Origin: Chondrus crispus
Taxonomy: Eukaryota; Rhodophyta; Florideophyceae; Gigartinales; Gigartinaceae
NCBI RefSeq assembly: GCF_000350225.1
Contig: NW_005179053.1
Location: forward strand, 57,802-121,801
Length of the DNA stretch: 64,000 bases
Reading direction: 5' to 3'
Below the pieces are notes generated by a model. That model was given only the letters and a program-made list of their open reading frames with translations. It searched no databases and was not told where the DNA came from. Positions 36,540 through 47,170 of the stretch are shown one piece after another. Position 1 is the stretch's first letter; every line of letters begins with the position of its first letter. The translations under genes and the position numbers were made by a program.

Positions 36540-37700
36540 AGGTAGAAAATGCCTCGCGAAACGTGACTCATTTCACTATACAGCAGGCCAAGGATCCCGG
36601 CTGGTTCCTCTCTCGTCCATTTAAATTCACATCCAGAACCACTACATCTTTCATAAGTGCAACTACATCAAATATAATACTAATATTCGCACTATGGCTA
36701 CACGCCTTGCATGTCGAGCAGTTGAGCAAGGGGCTGACCCTCTTCCCAGTGACATAGCCGAAGGTGAAAATATTCTTGACACCAAACGGAGCTGTCTTAG
36801 TGATGGCTTAAATATGCAAAGACGGGTACGTGAGGCCCGGCAGAGCAATTCTCAAGCAATATTAGATTTTAATGCTGCAACAGTAAGCAGTCTGAATGGA
36901 ATGCGCAAAGAAGACCTACTTTCTTTGCTGAGTGCTGTAGGCCATAGGCAATCTGCCGCACAAAGGAAACAGCAACTGATACAAAACATCACTGAACTTC
37001 AGGCTAGAGTAGCAAATGGATCTGTTCAGCCCGACGAAATACATCCCGAACAGGCGACTGCCACTGACTCTCAGCAAAGGGATACAGAAGCTCCCGAGAA
37101 ATAACTTTATAATGCGTCATTAACTGCGTGGTTTATGAAACCACTGCCAACAACAGCCGGCATGTGAGAGGGATCCGTGAATGAGCTTCAGGTTCTAAAA
37201 GCATTGCCAAACTTCTTTTGAGAGACACATTCTAAAACCTTCGTCAGGGTCTGATATGCGCAGTACATACGTATGGTAGGAATACTGGGTTCTTCAAAAG
37301 TTTCTTTATTAGCAGGAAGCCCTGATGCAATTATCGCCATTTCCAACCCTGATGATGACGTGTATGTTGCAGCAATCGAAATCGAAACAATGACTCCACT
37401 CGGAACCATTGGAAAAGCTGAGGAAACACAAGAAAAACATGGCCATCTATCTGCAATCTGGGGAATAGGCGACACTACGGCTGCAACAGACCTTTTTCAT
37501 GATCTCGTGCCGAATACATCTTACAGACTGCAGTGTTTGCATCACGCGGCGGTAATAGGGAAGAGGCGGGTCTTTTTTGTACTATCAAAGGGCAATAACA
37601 TGGGTATGGGTCAGATTTTGTATGCCGCTCTTCTTGAGTTTTCGACGAGGATGGTGGCCTGCTATGACTATACAATAAGATCTATTCGATTGTTCAATTT
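36540..37700 (+). other. SAP-like plus YqaJ-like nuclease segment
   Basis: Four successive motifs. QQAKDPGWFLSRPFKFTSRT (36575-36640) resembles the start of YqaJ exonucleases (Q...W...R...iT.S). LNGMRKEDLLSLLSAVGHRQ (36890-36950) has the spacing of a SAP DNA-binding motif. GSVNELQVLKALPNFF (37170-37220) fits the helix with a conserved Glu. SLLAGSPDAIIAI followed by AAIEIETMT (37309-37400) corresponds to SPDG...(V/I)EIKT of the PD-(D/E)XK core; here the final Lys is Glu, so this copy is probably catalytically dead. Then YRLQCLHHAAVIGKRRVFFV (37530-37580) matches the YQ..Qm...G....yfv block. Inference from motifs only. Confidence 0.6.
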
Positions 37701-38711
37701 TTCGTGGATTGGTAAGTCATCTGAAATATTCCCGCTGCCTATGATGAAATACTGCATAACACACATGCAACAGATCTGCATTCATATGCTTCATTTTATA
37801 ACCCCAGTAATACCTACAATTTTCTCTCCAATTATAACGGTGCACTTCCGCCAGCTAGAATGATAAGACCGTCGGCCTTGATATATTGGAATTCTCTCAA
37901 AGGGGAGGTGGACCAATTTAGTGGGGTGCTCAAGAGTCTATGTTACACAAATTCCCCTTAAAATCCCATTGTGAGTGTCCTTGGTAGATTGTTAGTCGGT
38001 CAGGTTAACGACGGCGGACGTGGACACCGCCTATTCATGGCCAAAAGACGGGTACTACTGCCTGACCCGTCGTCACATATCGTTACTAACAGAAAAAGGG
38101 CTACAGTGCTCTAAAACATAACACAGGGCATTGGGGTACTTTCGCGGGTTTTGCCAGGGAGCTTGCTAAATGTTTCTATGCGCAAAACTCGAAAGCTCCA
38201 GCTCAGCCTGGTACGAGATTGGAAGCCGGCTCTATTCCTATATCACGACGGACGGAAGATTCCTTGCGCGCTTTGTACTGTAAATATGCCGCAATGAAGT
38301 ACAATCGCCCTGCCGACAAGCAAAGGAGACTAGGGGAAATTCGATTGCACAAATCAGTGCGTGGGAAAGTTTCGTATTGTTTGCATTGCTCGTACAGTTT
38401 CACTCTAAACTTACCGGAAGAGTGACAAAGAAAAGAGGTGGGCGAAGGCAGAAGAAATGGTATGAAACATGCAGGCAATGTGTCTGCTCCAAATGCTGGA
38501 CGTCGTGGCACACATCACACACTTTACAAAAAGCAACTATTCCCGCAGTAGAACTTGAAAAACTCAAGAAAAGAGCACTCGATATCTCTACGGATCCTAC
38601 GGATGAAGAAAAAAATGGAATAAGACAAGATATAAGTGTTTCGTTTCAGTAAAGGATCCTTTGAATATCACAAGTATATGTGCGCGTAGGCATGTCACTT
38701 CGGCTTGCGAA

Positions 38712-38904
38712 TGGCACATGTACACAGATTCCTGTGCATGAATATTTGCGAGAATGTTATGCTCTGTGCGTGAAATTCTCGCACAAGTAGTGTTCAATCA
38801 TGCATGATATGCACAGTGTACGCACGGAAGGAAGAATGTACACAAATGTACCCAATTGTACATTTTCCATGCATGATCAAAAAATGCACGCAGTGTGCAT
38901 GGGG
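38712..38904 (-). repeat. Right terminal inverted repeat
   Basis: Reverse complement of 34269-34462, ending ...GTGTGCATGGGG directly before TTAA at 38905-38908. Confidence 0.85.
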
Positions 38905-38963
38905 TTAATGTCTTCCTGAGAAATTTTGAGCATGGTGAATTTTCACTACACCCGTAATTTGTA

Positions 38964-39102
38964 ATTGATGTTACTAACGTTAAAGAGAACACCACTTTTG
39001 AGACCACTATTATGTTAGTCACAACAATTAAAACTAGCCTTACGTTGGCTTAAAGGATGCCGCATGTACGACTTCCGAATTAATAATGTTAGTAACATCA
39101 AT
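38964..39102. repeat. Small inverted-repeat element, about 139 bp
   Basis: ATTGATGTTACTAAC (38964-38978) is the exact reverse complement of GTTAGTAACATCAAT (39088-39102), and the similarity continues a few bases inward. The 109 bp between the arms are AT-rich. It is probably a short MITE-like element. Related GTTAGTAACGTTATT sequences occur at 41407-41480 beyond the pogo pseudogene. Confidence 0.6.
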
Positions 39103-39493
39103 AACAGACATCACTGGGAGATGGTCATTGTAGCCCAGTTGTTCAGGGCTCGTCGAGAAAACATTGGTCGCTGGTTCTAATTCCGCTAAGTCACTCGGGA
39201 GCAAGAAGTAAAATCACATTTTTGGGAGTCATTTCAGGCAAGGGGTTGACATTTGGAGTTGAACATTTATTCGAGGATTCGCACATGTTTCCTCAGAAGG
39301 TACATTTTCGTCACCCAGGCAATGAGGAATACCTGGCGTGGCATGTGTCTTGATGAGAGTTTCTGTTCTAACGGCATTCGATTGAGCCACTGGTGATATC
39401 GTTCATTGGTAACACACGGAACGCTGTATGCGAGACTAGAATGGTGCTTTGTGACTTCATTTTTAGTTTCTTCTTTACTGATCTCCCATATCA

Positions 39494-41168
39494 CTACACT
39501 TCCTCGTCCGGATTCTCTCCGTCGAAATTTACTCTATACTTTCGAATGATCTCCTGGAGATGTGAAAATAGCTGTCGTATCCCCCGCAGTCCGTTGATTC
39601 CTTTTGCCAAACCACACCGTATCATTACTTTCTGCCCGTACGTCAAACTTTCTCCGTCCCGCCCCCGGTTGACATCTAGCACTGAATTTGCTGCTAACTT
39701 TAAGAAGAAGCTTTTTCCAGGATTTGGCAATAATCCAGATATACTTGGCTTGACTTGCGCTGTTGCTCCTCGGAGCATGATAACTTTATGCACTTCCCAA
39801 CGGCGACTCCAGGCTGCTTTTTTTGTATAACAAAAGAATCGGCAGACTGGAGAAGATCGGTGGCGTTTGCAGGAAAGAAGCAAATCCCTGTGTAGGATAC
39901 AGAACGGGCATCCGCAAGCTCTACCGTTTTATTGCAACCCCCGCAATTGTCCATGGAAAGAACACGTTTTTCCATTTGGGAGGGGAGGCAGAGCGCGTTT
40001 TTCCAAGACATGCTCTTTCATAACACGACGATTAATCCAGCCTTTTGGTCCTGTGCAATAAATAACACCCGGTACGTTGTCATCAACACCGCATATGGGA
40101 CAGTTGGTATCCCTATTTTTGAAAATCATGAAAGGATTCTCCACCAACGATCCCTTTCCGACTGAAATACGAACCGTCATTGTCATGCCCTCCCCGCCCG
40201 ATGTCAAATCGGCAGACTTGATAGATTCGTCACCCCGAAAACCCAGTGTCAGACCATTATCCATGTTAAATAAGAAGTGCGTTTCGTAAGGGTTTTCTAC
40301 GTTGGCGTCCTCCAGTGCTTCACTTTGAAATTCTCTAGCGACCTTGCCAAGGAAGAACGCTGCACGTCTTTTAATTTTCTGCTGAGCCTCGGGCAGCAAC
40401 TGCAGCTTCCCAGTCTGGCGACGCAACACAATGTTGTAATTCGCCATAAAACGTTTGATCCAAGAATGGGTAACGAGGTTGACAAGAAACTTTTCATCCT
40501 TGCCGTATCTCATTTGGCCATGAGACGCTGCCTTTGTTGAAGAGAAAATCATGTCTTTCGCAAGCAATTTATGGGTATTCGCAGAAAACTTTATACCCAT
40601 TTTTCGAACATGGCCAGTCTCATCAACCAGGTCTGCTTGTAATTCCCTGACCCATTCGACCGTTTTGCGCCCACGGCCCTTTTTGGCCTTTGCAAAAATT
40701 CGGCGTTGCCCATTCTTAGTGATGACAGCTACAGAGTACATAACCGGACCATTAAGTGTCCCGGTGCCTGGATTTTCCGAGATAATGGTTTGACTTTTCT
40801 GCAATAAGCGTTTGGCGCGCACGTAATCGGCGGTGCCCAGTACAAAAGAATTGCGGGAATTCCAAAATCGCTTTCGTTTGAATTCGCTTGTCAGATCCAG
40901 CACGCCCCACTTCAGCAAGAATCAAATTCGCAATGAGCGCCTTATTGAAGAGGGTGAGTACATTATGGATGCGATGAGATGAAGAGTTCTCTTTCGTGCT
41001 GGGGAGGGTGGTACTCCCCGTGTCGGTTGTTGTGTCTGGAGGCAATTCTGTGGGATCATTGGCATTTGACGGATTCCCTTGGTTATCTGCAAGGGGCACG
41101 GGGGTACGTGAAGGCATGTTAAATAGCAAGTTGACAATGGGGGAACCAGAAAGTGACATCTTGCTCAA
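39494..41168 (-). pseudogene. Pogo/Tigger-type transposase, frameshifted
   Basis: Minus-strand frames in order. 41168-40752: N-terminal region with a Pro/Thr-rich start and a helix-turn-helix-like part. 40918-39929: central domain with THSWIKRFMANYNIVLRRQT (CENP-B/Tc5-type DNA-binding region) and THFLFNMDNGLTLGFRGD (first catalytic Asp). 40011-39700: SMDNCGGCNKTVE (second Asp, usually MDNcggH) and FPANATDLLQSADSFVIQK, equal to the PPNaT.l.QP.D block. 39883-39494: WSRRWEVHKVIML and a basic C-terminus. At least three frame changes (near 40900, 39990 and 39820) disable it. Sequence continuing to 39267 may be its tail. Confidence 0.75.
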
Positions 41169-41312
41169 CCCCTGGGATAGTCAATGATCGGGTGAAGTGT
41201 ATAAGAGGCTTAGAAGTGGCAATGTGCCTCGATAATTCCCGAACTCAATGCCTTCTCTGGCGGAGTTGTGTAAATTATCTTTGTAATTGCGCGCGGGCTG
41301 CGTAGTTTCAGG

Positions 41313-41373
41313 CTTGTATATACAAGATTTGGATGTGAATGTTCCGCATATGCGGAACATTCACATCCAAATC
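41313..41373. repeat. Perfect 48-bp palindrome preceded by a 14-bp palindrome
   Basis: 41326-41373 is a perfect loop-free palindrome: GATTTGGATGTGAATGTTCC followed by GCAT, then the exact reverse complement. It abuts the 14-bp palindrome CTTGTATATACAAG at 41313-41326. It lies between the pogo pseudogene and the Mutator-like element, outside any recognised coding region. Confidence 0.9.
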
Positions 41374-41960
41374 AGATCACATTATTTGAAATTGTATCAT
41401 ATTCAAAGTTAGTAACGTTATTTACTTTTGGGATAGATAATGCCATTACTGTACTAACATTATTTTGTAGTAACGTTATTTATTCGGTCACATTAATTAC
41501 ACCTTACGGTGTACTTGAATTAGCTTAGAGCACGGACTATTTTTTATTGGCTAAAAGCTGTAGATCCAGGGCGATCGCTTACAGAATTAGATTCCCATAT
41601 AGGTGACTGCCAACTTCTGTACTGCTGCTAGCGTACCACGCACAAAATTTAACCACCCCACCGGTGAAAATGGAGCAAGATATTTTTGAGGGGGTGATTT
41701 CTTCCATGCCGCTTTGAGTCAACGGTGACTTTCAGGGCCTGAAGGTGACTTCGCACCCCTCCACAGCGCTTAGAGGGTGACAGAGTGCATCTATTGGGCG
41801 TCATTGGAAAAATGCATGAGATTAGGGGTGACAATCATCATCCCGAGGGATATATTCAAACGGTCTATAACCCTCACATTTACAATCATCATCAAAACAA
41901 GCTACAATACGCATTAGAAACTATCTTAACAGCTTCACATTTGAAACCATCCTCCCACAA

Positions 41961-43861
41961 CTAGGGATTCCCAAACAGCTGACGAAGTTGACACTGCGGA
42001 GAGATGTGACCCTTTTTTCGACAAAGACCGCACGTATAACTGCGCTTCTTCTTTGCCGCCGGACCTCTCTCAAACCACCCCTTCCTGCGAACACCAGCAT
42101 TTTTAACCGGACGCCCTCGCGGCGGTGGCAATGCTTTTGGAATAGTGAGGTTAGTCCCGGCGATGACTGAAACCTTTGCGCGTGATATTACGCTCTCAAC
42201 GCCTGACTGGGATGGTAGAGTAAACGATACATCGTTATATAGCTCGCTCCATCTGGCGGTTACATGCTTTTCCGCAATAAAGCGGTGAATGTTAGCCGTT
42301 CCATACTTCTCGCACAGCACTGCAACTCCATGGAAGCATGGAATAACATCGCCATTGGACGAATACCCGCAGCAAACCGGCGGCTTTTGCCGCGCATCCG
42401 ACAAACGTACCCGACGCTGTAGTGCTCCACCTGTGCAGCTTGTCACAGTTGCTTCCATTTGCGCAGTTCCATCCACGAAGGAAACTGTTTCCTGATACCA
42501 TCGGGACCGTTCAATCAAAGTAGCAATCTTCTTCTCGCTGGCCGGGGGTACTGGACTTGTACATGACTGTGAAGCGGATTGGCGTTTGAGGAATCCGGAC
42601 CGTTGCGTCAAAACCACTTTGTTAATCATCTTTTGCGGTTCAACGGAGCGAAAGTGGTTTCGCAAAGAGGCGCTCATCTGACTTTCCGGCCCTTGGAAGG
42701 TGACGATTGTGTCCTCCAACCGCGAGTAAGCGTTGTAAAGCTTGGACGGTTCGAATTTGCCCAGATATTGCTTCTGCGCCTCTGTGTACTCAGCCACGAT
42801 GGCATCCACTGCCGGTCTGGATGGTGCATGCAGCGCCCGCTCGTATAGAGAGAAACCAATTGCCTTCGTAGCCCCAAGTTTAACTCCCATGTTTTTGCGT
42901 ACGTGTAGGGGGTCCAAGGACATCTTCGCCTCATTGAAAACTTCTTTATAAGCCTTGTAGATGCTCTTCTCTTGGTCAACGATGGTGGTGCGTTCTGCGA
43001 CGTCGAACCCGGGTATCTTCTTGCATGCATCAAGGACGGTTTTCCAGTACTCGTAACTCTCAGCTCCGACGAAGCGGGCAAACACCAGTGGCAGGAGGTG
43101 CATGTTCGTGTCGTACGTTACAACCTCAAATGTAGTCCCGTACGATTGCGGTCCCACCCCGTCGCAATGAGCCGCATCTGCTGCTGCAGTCTTACTCCCA
43201 AGAGCACAATAACGAGCAGCAACGCTCGGCACGAATAAGAGCCCACCGTAGTAGCGACCGTCTTCTGCAATATCCGACATGTCAATCACCTCTTCGTTGA
43301 ATTTGGCGTCCTCTGGGATGTTTTCGCCTTCTTGCACTGTTGGAAGATGTGCTTGGCAGACCGGATTCTCTGCTGCCTCATCTCCGAACCGTCGACAATG
43401 AAGATACGGACGGTGTGCCCACAGTTGCGCAGCAATTCAGCATACCCCTCCATGCTTGCCGTATCGACAGCCCGAGATGCGTCCATATGTCGCAACAGCT
43501 CGACGCGTACGGAGTGATAGTGGCTATCCGGCGGTTGGCGCTTGTAAATTTGCTTTGCCCTTACCAGCGCAGCGATAGTTTTCGCCGAGATGTTTGGATT
43601 GCTCATAGCCTCGCTCTGAATGGCACGAGCAACCTGCAAGGGATTATATGCCGGCATGTAGTGCCCTCGCCTCCTACTCCCTTGCTGTTCCTCTTCCCCG
43701 CTCACATGTTGCCCGCTGCATTCGTTGGAGTGCTCCATAAACCTCTTTAGTCTCCAAAGACCTGAGCGACGCTGCCAATGGAACACAATTGAAGCATGGC
43801 ATGTCGTGTTGCGGCATTTCATTCTCACTCCTTCCCACGTTTGGGAGATGTTTACCCCCAT
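41961..43861 (-). pseudogene. MuDR-type transposase with one frameshift
   Basis: Two overlapping minus-strand frames. The first (43861-43286, ATG at 43861) has a WRKY/FLYWCH-like DNA-binding start (VRMKCRNTTCHASIVFHWQ, then LWRLKRFMEHSNECSG). It ends in IRSAKHIFQQCKKAK. The second (43337-41961) begins in the other frame (QEGENIPEDAKF) and holds AHCDGVGP (first Asp), TIVDQEKSIYKAYKEVFNEA (second Asp), a SWIM-like zinc finger (CCGYSSNGDVIPCFHGVAVL) and a terminal zinc knuckle CGLCRKKGHISPQC (CX2CX4HX4C). The protein would be about 630 aa, the usual MULE length, if the shift within 43286-43337 were bridged. The shift may be a mutation or programmed frameshifting. Otherwise both frames are fully open, which is unusual in this window. 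Confidence 0.8.
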
Positions 43862-44237
43862 CTGAACCCCGACAAAAGCCGTGTATGCTCAAATCAATTG
43901 CTCACATTGCCAGCGAAACTCCAGTTGCATGCCAACCTCCGGGATAATCCCGACACATCGGCGCGGATTCCATGTACCCGCTCCCACTTGCTCGGCCTTG
44001 AGGGCAAGCTTCGCACATTTCATCGTGCGGTATTTAGAGGCACGCCTCTGTTCTGAACGCTTTCGTTCTAGAGCAGAGTCTTTGCTCCCTGCAGATTTTT
44101 CCAGCGCACGGTATTACTTGGCGTCGCGGAAAATTCGTCACCCCCGCGCGTCCACTTGCAGAAGTGTCACCACTCTCTCCTCGCATGAAATCCGTGTCAC
44201 CTCTCGACTGGGCTGCGTCCTACATGTCCTCACTCAG

Positions 44238-45278
44238 TCATGCGAGCCTGGCAATAACAGCATCTTCAGCATCTCCAATGACGTAATTTGCAGGGGCATA
44301 GTACGCATCTTGGTCCCTTTCTTCGCTGCTACTCTCACTCTCAGGGCCATCCTCGTCTTCATCTGCGTACGCAGTAGACCACCAATCACCGCAACCTCCC
44401 CCAGTCTCCTCATACGTTTGAGAAGGCTCCGGAGAGTCTTTCTCGGAAGACTGAGGAGCAGAATCACCATTCACGCCCCCAAGCGCTGGCTTTACAACAG
44501 GCGAAATACCATCGCATAAAACCTCACTGCTTCCTTCCTCCCCTTCTCCCCGGCTTGTCCATTCCTGCTCCGATCCCTCACGCTCCCCACGCGCATGTTC
44601 AGTACGCCCTTGCTCTGCGCTTTCCTGCCATTTTCTCTCACTCCCTTCGCGACGGATCTCCTCTCGCTCGTGATCTGCCCTTTGACGCTCCCCGTCCTCG
44701 CGCTCTGCCATCTCGGGAGCTGTACGCGCCCTTTCTTCACGCGCGTGTGCATCACGCACCCTCCGAGTGGTAGCCTCTTGCCGCTCCCCGTTTTCCCTCT
44801 GCTGTTGAGCAGCTGCACGAGCATGCTCGTTTGTGGAGTTTTTCGTAAGATTGCGCACTGTAGTTGGAGCTTCTTGGCGCTTACGGAACTCTTCGGCACG
44901 TCTCTCGAAGACCCGCAGCTCCTGTTCCCACATTGCTTCAGAGAGCGAAAACTTAAGACGACCCCGCAAGACGAAATCTCTCTCGTGATAGATGTCCTTC
45001 TCGTTAACAGCAACGGTAACGAGGTTTTCTACCATTTCCATTGCCCTACTCAATGTACGCATGCTTCGAGTCGCCCCCCGGGGATCTTTGCGGCAGACGT
45101 CCCGGTGAACCAAGGCAGCGAGACGGCGGAAGGCTTTTCGAACAGCTGATATCGGGGCAGTCGCTCCCGTGAAGCAAAACAGCTGTGGAAGGGTTGTAGC
45201 CTTTTCCTCCACAACATTGAAGTGACGGTGGGCCTGCACAGTCGTTTTCGGTAGGTCTGGGACTGCTGGGGGCGACAT
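44238..45278 (-). CDS. 346-aa MULE accessory protein, J-domain-like N-terminus
   Basis: Intact frame from ATG 45278 to TGA 44238. Residues ~30-85 resemble a J domain: SAVRKAFRRLAALVHRDVCR matches helix II and the following loop, with HRD in place of the HPD signature, then TLSRAMEMVENL as helix III. Residues ~100-230 are highly charged (Glu/Arg/Gln-rich, with repeated EREE-type stretches) and probably form a long helix or coiled coil. The C-terminus is acidic (ADEDEDGPESESSSEERDQD). It lies upstream of the transposase on the same strand, within the shared GGTGA-rich ends. It is probably an element-encoded second protein or a captured host gene. Loss of HPD suggests that it does not stimulate Hsp70 in the usual way. 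Confidence 0.65.
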   Translation of the reverse strand: MSPPAVPDLPKTTVQAHRHFNVVEEKATTLPQLFCFTGATAPISAVRKAFRRLAALVHRDVCRKDPRGATRSMRTLSRAMEMVENLVTVAVNEKDIYHERDFVLRGRLKFSLSEAMWEQELRVFERRAEEFRKRQEAPTTVRNLTKNSTNEHARAAAQQQRENGERQEATTRRVRDAHAREERARTAPEMAEREDGERQRADHEREEIRREGSERKWQESAEQGRTEHARGEREGSEQEWTSRGEGEEGSSEVLCDGISPVVKPALGGVNGDSAPQSSEKDSPEPSQTYEETGGGCGDWWSTAYADEDEDGPESESSSEERDQDAYYAPANYVIGDAEDAVIARLA

Positions 45279-45630
45279 GGTTGTCTGGTTTGAGCAACGG
45301 GCTTACGGTGGCGTGGGGAGAATGCAGAGCAGAATACAGGGTGAATCAGGCAGAAGTAAAGAGATTAACGAGACCAGGAGCAGGTCGTTCGCAGATAGGG
45401 TGACGACGTGGGATTACAGGGTGATTCGTTATGTCCCTCACGGTTTAAGGGGTGATTCTGCTGACTAAAATGCGACGTTTTCCGTTGTGATTGGAAACGA
45501 TGGTGACATATGAAAATCACCTACAGAGTCGTCCATCCCCTTCCTATTCACCCTCCATGCCATCCACCTTTTCCCCTGTCACGCCCCCGATTGTCTAATT
45601 CTGCAAGCTGTCACCCCCCCAATCACAGAA

Positions 45631-47170
45631 TCTCCCTTTTTTATTAAGGATGATGTAACATTATATTTCGCGAAGTCGTGTTCTCATGAAAGTTACTGTA
45701 GACTGTGCCAGAGTACAACTTTGTGAATTTTAGTCCTACAGTACTTTGATTGAATAGTGGATAGGACCTTTCTCATTTGCTGACATGAGTAGAAGACGCT
45801 GTCCAAGCCTCGTGAGCTGCTTGAGTCTCACTGCAATAATTTGCGTTTAGAATAGCCTTGCAGATATGTCGCCTCGTTTATGGAATCTGCGAAGCGCAGT
45901 TTATGAGGTATGACTGGTTCTGAACGAATAGCGCGAATGGGATGTTGACTTTTCTGGTCGGTGCAATAAAAGATGATCGTGAAATAGGTCTGGAGAAGAT
46001 CGATGGATCTCCTCGGAGCCGACAATTTCATTCCAATACTTGAAAGTACATTCAAGATGTCTCGGCTTCTGAAGTGGAACTGAAAAAGCTGTTTTCTTGC
46101 GTGTTGGTGGGGACTCATTCCGTTTGCATGCTTGTGCAGACGTTTTCATTAGTTTTTAGAAACAAAAGGATAGAAACTCATTCATTTGCCCTCCTCTGAC
46201 CAAATTTACATCGGTTTGTCACGAAAACCATGGCTTTTGTTTAGGAGATGTTAGCCAAGCTTCACATGCACAGTTATGTACGACGCTTATCTTCAGGACT
46301 GGCTGCATCTTCGCCTCACAGCATACTGATTTTTCCCATGATATCTGCCCGGTCAAAGGGAACCTGTCAGAATACAAGAAGGTTTTTAGGCCGGATCACG
46401 TCCATGATAGAAATCAAGAGGTAATTATTAGATTGTAATTATTAAATTGTGCATATTCAAGCCTATGGGGCGCAAGGAAAAATATTCCTGTCGGGTGTTT
46501 GTTTATTTATGCGAAATTGTATGAAGAAATAAGAAAAGTCGGTAATATATTTCAATAATTATATTATTGCACGGGAACTGCCACGTCACAGTGAACAGAA
46601 TTCTGTTCCCAAATTGGGAACGACGCGCATTCACGGGCTTCGTCTCAGTGCGACGCGCCCGTCGTTAACGTGCGCTGCCGTGTGGGTGCGAAGCGCAGGC
46701 TCGAAACGGACGCAACCAGACAGACTGGTCGGCACCATTTTGTTACGCCCGATGCCATGTCCCCCCCCTCCCCCTGGCCGTGTCAGCTTTTCATTCAATG
46801 AGAAGGCAAGCCCACGACCTTCATTAACCCCTGCCGCACTGGATACATCATGTTGCCACTTTTGGGCTCCACCGAGTGGGTGCCGCGAAACCCGGCATTC
46901 TACCATCGCAATGACAAATGTGCTGCGTCGATCAAGCCCACAAGCCCGTTCAAGGCGCAGTGTAAGGGAATAAGGCTGTCCTTATCGACCGCTCCGAATT
47001 GAGAGGTTGCCTGAAGCAGTGCTTGTTACTCATTCCCGAAGTTCCGCAGGTCTCGCAGCGGTCCACGAAAATTGGTACGGTTACGCGCTCTGATGAAATG
47101 CTTATATCGCCGCGATGCCACTTCACATTCAGAGCTTCCGGCATCAACATTCCCGACACACAACTCAAAC
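45631..47170. other. No recognisable gene
   Basis: AT-rich to 46600, then more GC-rich (46600-47170) as expected for the upstream region of the gene at 47258. Minus-strand frames at 45828-46149 show a few coherent stretches (FADSINEATYLQGYSKRK) but no family I recognise. They may be a transposon remnant. Confidence 0.4.

Larger units (their letters stand above)
34957..38652 (+). pseudogene. PiggyBac-like transposase with embedded YqaJ-type nuclease
   Basis: Pieced together from + strand frames. 35288-35584: N-terminal helical region (LSPLHLFEVFLSESVLQKLE). 35544-35880: AYAPGNTIFSLDDDHQSLRS, the likely first catalytic Asp. 35890-36430: frame with NPQKASGPVNNAGCSVLTSA, FASERGYNCKETVAFINDTL (usual Asp is Ser-Glu) and YNNDPGRFGSHTF. 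36540-37700: nuclease insert. 37840-37948: ALIYWNSLKGEVDQFSGVLK, matching the WN..KGGVD..SR block that carries the last catalytic Asp. 38270-38652: cysteine-rich C-terminus (CLHCSYSF; ETCRQCVCSKCWTSWH). Frameshifts near 35890, 36690 and 38420, plus stops at 36257 and after the GEVD block, make this copy inactive. Confidence 0.65.
34269..38904 (+). mobile_element. PiggyBac-like TTAA element with long TIRs, 4.6 kb
   Basis: The element is flanked by TTAA on both sides (34265-34268 and 38905-38908), the target site of the piggyBac superfamily. Its ends are inverted repeats of about 193 bp (34269-34462 and 38712-38904) starting (A)CCCCATGCACACTGCGTGCA, about 85% identical by eye. It encodes one long but broken + strand reading frame with piggyBac-like and nuclease-like segments (next entries). 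Two palindromes lie inside it (34800-34835, 36030-36061). It sits between a Harbinger remnant and a pogo remnant. Confidence 0.85.
41655..45630 (-). mobile_element. Mutator-like element (MULE) with subterminal GGTGA repeats
   Basis: A ~4-kb unit read on the minus strand, holding an accessory ORF (44238-45278) and a MuDR-type transposase (41961-43861). The outer ~200 bp on each side are packed with GGTGA-type repeats: six copies at 41655-41835, and at least eight in either orientation at 45339-45620. The outermost ones sit in GAGGGGGTGAT (41689) and its inverted counterpart GTCACCCCCCC (45610-45620). These are likely transposase-binding sites. I could not identify an exact terminus or a 9-bp target duplication, so the limits are approximate. 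Confidence 0.65.

Noticed and set aside
36540..37700. YqaJ-like segment as evidence of an integrated virus
   Set aside because: The domain name refers to viral recombinases, but the segment lies inside TTAA-bounded transposon ends with transposase blocks on both sides. No capsid or other virus gene is present.
39171..39190. GGTTCTAATTCC as a tRNA T-arm
   Set aside because: No acceptor stem, D-arm or anticodon arm can be built around it.
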